A DNA stretch of 37,591 nt from Streptosporangiaceae bacterium (GTDB lineage: Bacteria > Actinomycetota > Actinomycetes > Streptosporangiales > Streptosporangiaceae). A program made the translations under genes and the position numbers. Positions 30,532 through 35,974 of the stretch are shown here, one piece after another. The stretch spans positions 1-37,591 of the forward strand of contig JASHQL010000128.1 of assembly GCA_030039155.1 (NCBI GenBank), read 5' to 3'. Numbering within the stretch: the stretch's first letter is position 1; each line of letters opens with the position of its first letter. The notes below the pieces were generated by a model, which saw nothing but the letters and a program-made list of their open reading frames with translations, was not told the DNA's origin and made no database searches.

Positions 30532-30545
30532 GAGCCTTTCGTCCC
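30532..30545. promoter_or_regulatory. Candidate DevR box (ADH side)
   Basis: GAGCCTTTCGTCCC reads GGGACGAAAGGCTC on the minus strand and lies 66 bp upstream of the ADH start. It is 35 bp from the plus-side box at 30567. Confidence 0.5.
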
Positions 30546-30566
30546 GGCGCATGGCCCTGCTGGTCA

Positions 30567-30580
30567 GGGACCTTTGGCCA
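30567..30580. promoter_or_regulatory. Candidate DevR box upstream of CBS-BON B
   Basis: GGGACCTTTGGCCA has a perfect left half and lies 70 bp before the CBS-BON B start. A weaker GTCCC half-site (AGCAACCCTGTCCC) begins 20 bp downstream. Confidence 0.55.
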
Positions 30581-30650
30581 TGCCGCAGCAACCCTGTCCC
30601 TGGCGATCCTGGGGCCAGAACAGGCAGCACGATGAAGGAGGCGGTCGGCG

Positions 30651-31331
30651 ATGCGGACGAAGGCCTCAACCGTCGGCGACGTGATGACCAGGCGGGTCAT
30701 CGCAGTCCGCGAGGACGCTGAGTTCAGGGAGATTATCGGCGTCCTCAGGGGGTGCCGGGTGAGCGCGGTGCCGGTGCTGAGTCGCGACAACCGGGTCATC
30801 GGCGTGGTCTCGGCATGTGACCTGCTGTACAAGGAGACAGATCCCGACCTGCCGGTCGGCACCTTCCGGCTGGCCTGGCGGCTGCACCAGCCCGGTAAGG
30901 CCGGTGCCGTCGTGGCGGCCGACCTGATGACCTCGCCGGCCATCACGGTCAGCCCGCAGACATCGGTGCGGGAAGCCGCACGGCTCATGCAGCAGAACCA
31001 CATCAAGCGGCTGCCGGTCGTGACCGACGAGGGCGCGCTGGTCGGGATCATCAGCAGGATCGACGTGCTGACCGTCTATGAGCGGCCGGACGAGGACATC
31101 TGGAACGAGGTGGTACTCGGCCTGATCGCCGAACTACCCGACCGCGCAGGCGACCAGCTGACCGCCTCGGTCCGGGCAGGCATCGTCACCGTGACCGGGC
31201 CAGTGGGCGACCGCGGCCTGGCACTGCGCTTGGTTGGCAGGATCCGGCACCTGGAGGGCGTCGTCGCGGCCCGCGACCGGATGAGCTACCCGCCGGAACC
31301 GTATCCGGCCGGCCGGGCCGGCGGGCCCTAG
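30651..31331 (+). CDS. CBS-pair plus BON domain protein B
   Basis: A 226-residue paralogue of 21602-22297. It has two CBS motifs (GDVMTRRVIAVREDAEFREIIGVL; DLMTSPAITVSPQTSVREAARLM, with IKRLPVVTDEGALVGIISRIDVL) and a C-terminal BON-like domain (LTASVRAGIVTVTGPVGDRGLALRLVGRI..LEGVVAARDRMSY). Adenine-nucleotide sensing is expected from the CBS pair. AAGGAGG lies 9 bp before the ATG. Two versions of the same architecture in one regulon may respond to different ligands. Confidence 0.9.
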   Translation: MRTKASTVGDVMTRRVIAVREDAEFREIIGVLRGCRVSAVPVLSRDNRVIGVVSACDLLYKETDPDLPVGTFRLAWRLHQPGKAGAVVAADLMTSPAITVSPQTSVREAARLMQQNHIKRLPVVTDEGALVGIISRIDVLTVYERPDEDIWNEVVLGLIAELPDRAGDQLTASVRAGIVTVTGPVGDRGLALRLVGRIRHLEGVVAARDRMSYPPEPYPAGRAGGP

Positions 31332-31350
31332 CCGGCCCAAGGGCCGCCAG

Positions 31351-31386
31351 GGGACCAATGTCCCGCGACGGGGTGACCGAGGGCAC
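31351..31386. promoter_or_regulatory. Perfect DevR-type box plus weaker partner
   Basis: GGGACCAATGTCCC at 31351 matches all ten half-site bases. GTGACCGAGGGCAC at 31373, 22 bp on, is a weaker partner. They lie 82-104 bp before the USP start and would drive the USP-ADH-USP group. Confidence 0.72.
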
Positions 31387-31468
31387 TGTCCGGTCTGTAC
31401 CTGCGGCGCGCACCATTCATCGAGACTGACTTGCCGCGAAAGGCGAGCCCATGGACAGGGAGCAAGAC

Positions 31469-31915
31469 ATGCCAGGAATCACTGCCGGCGTTGACGGGTC
31501 GGACAACTCCATCAGGGCGCTGGATTGGGCCATGCACGAGGCCACGATCCGGCACGTCGAGCTCAGGGTCCTGGCCGTACACGACGCCATCGCCAATTAC
31601 TGGTCGGGCAGCCCAGTCACCGTGCTGGAGGACGAGCAAGCGGTCGTCCGCACCCGGCAGGCTGCCGAGGACGCGACCGCCAAGGCGGCGGCCAGGCTGA
31701 GCAGCGGCCAGCCTCCTGCCGTCACCGTGCAGACCGTGCACGGGTTCGCGGCCGAGGAGCTGATCAAGGCATCCGCCGATAGCGAACTGCTCGTGCTCGG
31801 AGCGCGCGGTGGCGGCTTTGCCAGGCACATTCTCGGCTCGGTCAGCACCAAGGTCGTGCACCACGCAGGCTGTCCCGTCGTGCTGGTGCCAGCAAGCGAG
31901 GAACGCCGGCCGTGA
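31469..31915 (+). CDS. Universal stress protein, canonical ATP motif
   Basis: A 148-residue UspA domain beginning MPGITAGVDGSDNSIRALDWAM and ending LGARGGGFARHILGSVSTKVVHHAGCPVVLV, with the G-x2-G-x9-G-S nucleotide motif intact. The ORF track starts at ATG 31451. ATG 31469 is preferred because AGGGAG lies 7 bp upstream and the paralogue at 33063 begins MPGITVGIDGSDN. The two share HDAIANYW/HETIASYW and VHGFAAEELI/INGFAAQTLV segments, so they are recent duplicates flanking adhP. First gene of a likely three-gene operon. Confidence 0.92.
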   Translation: MPGITAGVDGSDNSIRALDWAMHEATIRHVELRVLAVHDAIANYWSGSPVTVLEDEQAVVRTRQAAEDATAKAAARLSSGQPPAVTVQTVHGFAAEELIKASADSELLVLGARGGGFARHILGSVSTKVVHHAGCPVVLVPASEERRP

Positions 31916-31981
31916 CCGTCAGGGTCGGCAGCAACGGATCCGGCCTGCTCGAAGCAGACAGCGATCTCCTGGGAGGATCAG

Positions 31982-32992
31982 ATGAAAGCAGCAGTCGTGC
32001 GGCGGTTCGGCGAGCCGCTGGTGATCGAGGACAGGCCAGTCCCTGAGCCTGGTCCTGGCCAGATCACCGTCCGGATGCAGGCCTCGGGCCTGTGCCACAC
32101 CGACATCCACGCGGCCAACGGCGACTGGCCGGTGAAGCCGACCCCGCCATTCGTGCCAGGGCATGAAGGCGTCGGCACCGTGCACGCCATCGGCGACGGC
32201 GTGACCGGCGTGGCGCCCGGTGAGCTGGTTGCCGTGCCGTGGCTTGGCTACGCCTGCGGTACCTGCAGGTATTGCCAGACTGGCTGGGAGACGCTCTGCC
32301 TGAAGCAGCAGAACACCGGGTACTCGGTGGACGGCTGCTACGCGGAGTACTTCCTGGCAGAGGCGGCGTTTGCCGCCCCGGTCCCGGCAGGCGTTGACCC
32401 GTTTGACGCGGCGCCGCTGACCTGCGCCGGCGTCACCACCTACAAGGCGGTGAAGGTCGGGAACGTGCGGCCCACCGACCTGGTCGCAATCTCGGGCATC
32501 GGCGGCCTCGGCCACCTGGCCCTGCAGTACGCGAAGATTTCCGGCGGCACGGTGGCGGCAATCGACGTCACCGACGAGAAGCTGCAGCTGGCCAAGGAAC
32601 TCGGCGCCGACCTGGTGATCGACGCCAGGTCGCAGGACCCCGCCAAGGTGCTGCGGGCGCACGGCGGCGCGGACGTCGCGATCGGGCTCGCGGTGGACAG
32701 CAGGTCCTTCGCGACCGCCTACGCCGGCCTGCGCAGGGGCGGCCGGCTGGTGCTGGTGGCGCTGCCCGCGGCCGGGGAGCTCAGCATCCCGGTGTTCGAC
32801 ACCGTGCTGAACGGGACGTCGGTGATCGGCTCGATCGTCGGCACCCGGGCCGACCTCGCCGACGTCTTCGCGCTGCACGCGCTCGGCCGGACCAGGGTGA
32901 TCTACGAGACCCGCGACCTCGGCTCGGTCAACGAGTCCATCGCCGAGGTGCTGCAGGGAAAGGCAAGGGCACGGCTGGTGCTGCGGCCCTAG
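31982..32992 (+). CDS. adhP: AdhP-like zinc alcohol dehydrogenase
   Basis: A 336-residue zinc alcohol dehydrogenase of the AdhP (propanol-preferring) group. Landmarks are ASGLCHTDIHAANGDWPVKP, PGHEGVGTV, the structural zinc set CGTCRYCQTGWETLC, NTGYSVDGCYAEYF, LTCAGVTTYKAVK, GIGGLGHLALQYAK and the NAD-selecting AIDVTDEKL. AdhP interconverts primary alcohols and aldehydes with NAD(H) and can serve ethanol formation or oxidation. GGGAGGA precedes the ATG. It lies between two near-duplicate USP genes with 66- and 70-bp gaps and no hairpin at the first, so co-expression from the box at 31351 is likely. Confidence 0.93.
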   Translation: MKAAVVRRFGEPLVIEDRPVPEPGPGQITVRMQASGLCHTDIHAANGDWPVKPTPPFVPGHEGVGTVHAIGDGVTGVAPGELVAVPWLGYACGTCRYCQTGWETLCLKQQNTGYSVDGCYAEYFLAEAAFAAPVPAGVDPFDAAPLTCAGVTTYKAVKVGNVRPTDLVAISGIGGLGHLALQYAKISGGTVAAIDVTDEKLQLAKELGADLVIDARSQDPAKVLRAHGGADVAIGLAVDSRSFATAYAGLRRGGRLVLVALPAAGELSIPVFDTVLNGTSVIGSIVGTRADLADVFALHALGRTRVIYETRDLGSVNESIAEVLQGKARARLVLRP

Positions 32993-33062
32993 CCGGCCGG
33001 GATCCCCGCGAGAGCAGGCTGGCCAGTCCGTGGCTGGCCGGACACGAGAAGGGACGAAGACG

Positions 33063-33500
33063 ATGCCTGGGATCACAGTGGGTATCGACGGATCGGACAA
33101 TGCTCATCACGCGCTGATCTGGGCCATGCAGGAAGCGGCGCTGCGTGACCTGCCGCTGACGGTCCTGACGGTGCACGAGACGATCGCCAGCTACTGGACC
33201 CGCCGGCCGCTCGACTTCACCGGCGACGACGAGCTGGTTGCGCAGGCCCGCCAGGCCGCCGAGCAGGCTGTCGCGGAGGTCGCCAGGGACCTCGGACTTG
33301 ACGGCCGGCCGCGCGTCACGGTGACCGCGATCAACGGCTTCGCCGCGCAGACGCTGGTCGATGCCTCCGCCGACGCCGACATGCTGGTCGTGGGCACGCG
33401 CGGCGGCGGCGGATTCCCGCACCTGCACCTCGGCGCGATCAGCAGCCAGGTCGTCCACCACGCGAAGTGCCCGGTGGTCGTGGTGCCGCACGACCGGTAG
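33063..33500 (+). CDS. Universal stress protein, canonical ATP motif
   Basis: A 145-residue UspA domain, MPGITVGIDGSDNAHHALIWAMQEAA to GTRGGGGFPHLHLGAISSQVVHHAKCPVVVV, with the glycine motif slightly extended (an extra residue in the loop) but essentially intact. It is a duplicate of 31469-31915 across the adhP gene. ATG 33063 with AAGGGA upstream is used; the ORF track start is 11 codons early. It is convergent with the WS/DGAT gene, a GC-rich palindrome following its stop. Confidence 0.92.
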   Translation: MPGITVGIDGSDNAHHALIWAMQEAALRDLPLTVLTVHETIASYWTRRPLDFTGDDELVAQARQAAEQAVAEVARDLGLDGRPRVTVTAINGFAAQTLVDASADADMLVVGTRGGGGFPHLHLGAISSQVVHHAKCPVVVVPHDR

Positions 33501-33516
33501 GGCCGGCGAGCCGGCC
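33501..33516. terminator. Short palindrome between convergent genes
   Basis: GGCCGGC-ga-GCCGGCC is a perfect inverted repeat directly after the USP stop and 17 bp from the WS/DGAT stop. A bidirectional terminator is the likely role, though the loop is very short. Confidence 0.4.
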
Positions 33517-33532
33517 TTGGCAGGACCAGGCG

Positions 33533-34972
33533 CTAGGCCGCGCCGACCGCCGCGGCCGCCTTGGCCAGGTGCTCAAGCTCGTCGGCCAGGTAGCCGGCCA
33601 TCCGGTCGATGTCCGGCACCAGCTCGCGGCAGCCGGTCAGGCCGAAGTGCAGCCTGCCCAGGTAGCCGATCACGGTGATGTTGAGGCCCTGGCCGTCGGT
33701 GATGACCGACACCGGGTAGTGCGCGAGCAGCCTGGCCCCGCACAGGTAGACCGGGATGTTCGGGCCTGGCACGTTCGAGATGCACAAGTTGAACGGCGGC
33801 AGCCGGTGCAGCACCCCGGTGGCGAACACCACCCGCGCGGCCCGCGCGGTCAGGGCCGGCGGCGCGAAGTCGGTGATCTGGTCGACCAGCCCCTGCGGGA
33901 TCGCCGCCTGCTGGGCCTTGGCTGCCTTGGTCGCCACGTGCACGGCGGCCAGCCGGTCGGCCGGATCGGCCAGGTGGGTGGGCAGCATGGCCAGCATCGC
34001 GGACACCTTGTTGCCGAGCGCGCCCTTGCTCGCCGGGTCCCTGACCGACACCGGGATCATCGCCACCAGCGGGGCGGCCGGCAGTGCTTCGTGGTCGGCC
34101 AGCCAGCGCCGCAGCGCGCCGGCGCACATGGCCATCACCACGTCGTTCACCGAGACGCCGAACGCGTTCTTCACCGACTTGACGGTGTCCAGGTCGACGC
34201 TGCGGAAGGCAAGCCGCCGGTGCGCGGTGATCGGCCGGTTGAACGGCGTGGCCGGGGCGCGGGCCGGCGAGGTCTGGATGACCTCGCCGTCGCCGTGGTT
34301 GAGGCCGAGCAGCCCGCCGACCACCGAGCCGAGCGGCGCTGCCAGCTGCGGCACGGTCCTGATCAGCTGATTGGTCATCTTGACCGTCTCGACCGGCCGC
34401 CAGGCCAGCCGCAGCGTCGCGATCGCGGCCAGGCCAGCCAGGCTCGGCGGCCTGGCCGGCCGGAACGGCTCGCTGGCCGGCAGGTCCCGGCCGTCCGGGC
34501 TCAGGTCGAGCAGCACGGTCAGCAGCTCGGCACCGGAGGCGCCGTCGATCGCCGAGTGATGGATCTTGGTGTAGACCGCCGCCCGGCGCTTGGCCAGGCC
34601 GGTGATCAGGTAGATCTCCCAGAGCGGCTTGCTGCGGTCGAGCGGCCTGGCGTGCAGCCTGGCGACCTGCTCGGTGAGCTGGCTCTCCGAGCCCGGCCGC
34701 GGCAGCGCCAGCTCGCGGATGTGGTACTCGATGTCGAAGTCCGGGTCATCGACCCAGTACGGCTGGTCGAGCCCGAGCGGCACGTGCATCAGCTTGCGGC
34801 GCAGCACCGGCACCAGCGGCAGCCGCTGTGCCATCACCTCGGTCAGCCTGGCGAGCGTGAGCGGCCGCGGCGCGTCCTTGGTGTCCACGATGGAGACGCC
34901 GCCGACGTGCCCGGTGGAGTTGGCGGTCTCCAGCGCCAGGAACGCGGCGTCAAGTCCGGTGAGCTGCTGCAT
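33533..34972 (-). CDS. WS/DGAT wax ester synthase / diacylglycerol acyltransferase
   Basis: A 479-residue protein of the WS/DGAT family (M. tuberculosis Tgs group). The N-terminus LTGLDAAFLALE, the segment WVDDPDFDIEYHIRELALPRPG, the catalytic HHSAIDG (138-144) and the later NDVVMAMCAGALRRWL, with FNLCISNVPGPNIPVYLCGARL, are all typical. These enzymes acylate diacylglycerol or fatty alcohols with acyl-CoA, forming storage lipid at the membrane. Tgs1 belongs to the mycobacterial DosR regulon, but no clear DevR box was found upstream of this operon. ATG 34972 with a GGGGTGG stretch upstream is used; the ORF track adds 115 wrong codons. It lies 31 bp after the hydrolase gene, the second gene of a pair. 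Confidence 0.9.
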   Translation of the reverse strand: MQQLTGLDAAFLALETANSTGHVGGVSIVDTKDAPRPLTLARLTEVMAQRLPLVPVLRRKLMHVPLGLDQPYWVDDPDFDIEYHIRELALPRPGSESQLTEQVARLHARPLDRSKPLWEIYLITGLAKRRAAVYTKIHHSAIDGASGAELLTVLLDLSPDGRDLPASEPFRPARPPSLAGLAAIATLRLAWRPVETVKMTNQLIRTVPQLAAPLGSVVGGLLGLNHGDGEVIQTSPARAPATPFNRPITAHRRLAFRSVDLDTVKSVKNAFGVSVNDVVMAMCAGALRRWLADHEALPAAPLVAMIPVSVRDPASKGALGNKVSAMLAMLPTHLADPADRLAAVHVATKAAKAQQAAIPQGLVDQITDFAPPALTARAARVVFATGVLHRLPPFNLCISNVPGPNIPVYLCGARLLAHYPVSVITDGQGLNITVIGYLGRLHFGLTGCRELVPDIDRMAGYLADELEHLAKAAAAVGAA

Positions 34973-35003
34973 GCCGACCACCCCTGCCTTGGTATCGCCT
35001 GCG

Positions 35004-35801
35004 TCAGGACCTGTCCGGGTAGAGCCGGCGCAGTGGCGCCGGCGGCCGGAACGCGGTGTGCTGCCCGGCCGGGACGGCCAGCCGGTCTGCCACCAGCCAG
35101 AGCGTGGCCGGATCCACGCCGAAGCCCAGGTGGGCGCACCTGACCTCGACGTTCTCGTGCAGCGGCGACTCCGGCTCGATGCAGGCCTGCCACGCGACGA
35201 TCCCGTCCCGCCTTGAGTACACCGCCGTCGAGGCGACGCCGATCGGGCGCGCCACCTCCTCGGCCGACGGCAGCCGGCCGTCCGCATGCAGGTGGCTGCG
35301 CCGCCGGTAGGCCGCATCCGCCCTGCTCTGCCGCGGGTCGGTCAGCGCGAACGGGCTGCCGAGCGTGATCACCCGGCGCACCAGCTCCGGCCGCCGCCTG
35401 GCCAGTTCGCGTGCGTAGATGCCGCCGAGGCTCCAGCCGATGACCGACACCGGCCCGCCGGTGCTGTCGGCAAGCCTCGCCAGCGCGCGCGGCAGCTCGT
35501 CAAGCACCGCCTCGGTCGGCCCGAGGTTCCGGCCCAGGTCCCAGCCGTGCACCTGGTAGCCGAGCCGCCTGATGAACCCGCGCAGCACGAGCGTGCTCGA
35601 GTCGGTGGCCAGCAGGCCAGGCAGCACCAGCACGCCGTGCCCGTCGCCGGCTGGCACCAGGGACAGCCACGGCACCGACAGCGGCAGCGTGACGAGCTCC
35701 GCCATGCCCCTGGCTGGCTCGGTCAGCAGCAGCCAGAGTGGCGGCGGGGTCACCAGCTGCTCGGCGTCGGCCGTAGCTGATGGCTCTTGCAGTACCGGCA
35801 T
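35004..35801 (-). CDS. Alpha/beta hydrolase, probable lipase/esterase
   Basis: A 265-residue alpha/beta hydrolase. The nucleophile elbow is GWSLGG (Ser124); Asp199 in YSRRDGIVAW and His224 in RCAHLGFGVDP complete a plausible triad. PGLLATDSSTLVLRGFIRRLGYQVHGWDLGRNLG marks the oxyanion-hole region. The segment ITLGSPFALTDPR resembles triacylglycerol-lipase-like esterases often found beside WS/DGAT genes. A role in lipid turnover or in supplying acyl acceptors is inferred from the neighbour. ATG 35801 has GGAG 6 bp upstream; the ORF track adds 93 upstream codons. First gene of the two-gene operon, divergent from the lysozyme gene. Confidence 0.85.
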   Translation of the reverse strand: MPVLQEPSATADAEQLVTPPPLWLLLTEPARGMAELVTLPLSVPWLSLVPAGDGHGVLVLPGLLATDSSTLVLRGFIRRLGYQVHGWDLGRNLGPTEAVLDELPRALARLADSTGGPVSVIGWSLGGIYARELARRRPELVRRVITLGSPFALTDPRQSRADAAYRRRSHLHADGRLPSAEEVARPIGVASTAVYSRRDGIVAWQACIEPESPLHENVEVRCAHLGFGVDPATLWLVADRLAVPAGQHTAFRPPAPLRRLYPDRS

Positions 35802-35974
35802 TCCAGCTCCGCTTCTGCCGCGACGACATAGTGAGCATATGTCCGGTGCGTGCCACCGGGAAGCTGGGTCAGCGCCCGTCAGGGCAGCCCTGTTGGCCGG
35901 TTTCCCGGATCCGCACGCCGCCCAGCGGCCACAATTGGGGCGATCTGATCGCGGCACGAACGGGGGCGCCGGAC
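35802..35974. other. Divergent intergenic region, hydrolase / GH25
   Basis: A 173-bp gap between divergent genes. Only a weak half-site (TGAGCATATGTCCG) was noticed, with no partner; it is not called as a DevR box. No hairpin of note. Confidence 0.5.

Noticed and set aside
33467-35143. 558-aa plus-strand ORF opposite WS/DGAT
   Set aside because: Gln/Arg/Gly-rich shadow of a gene with an intact HHSAIDG motif.
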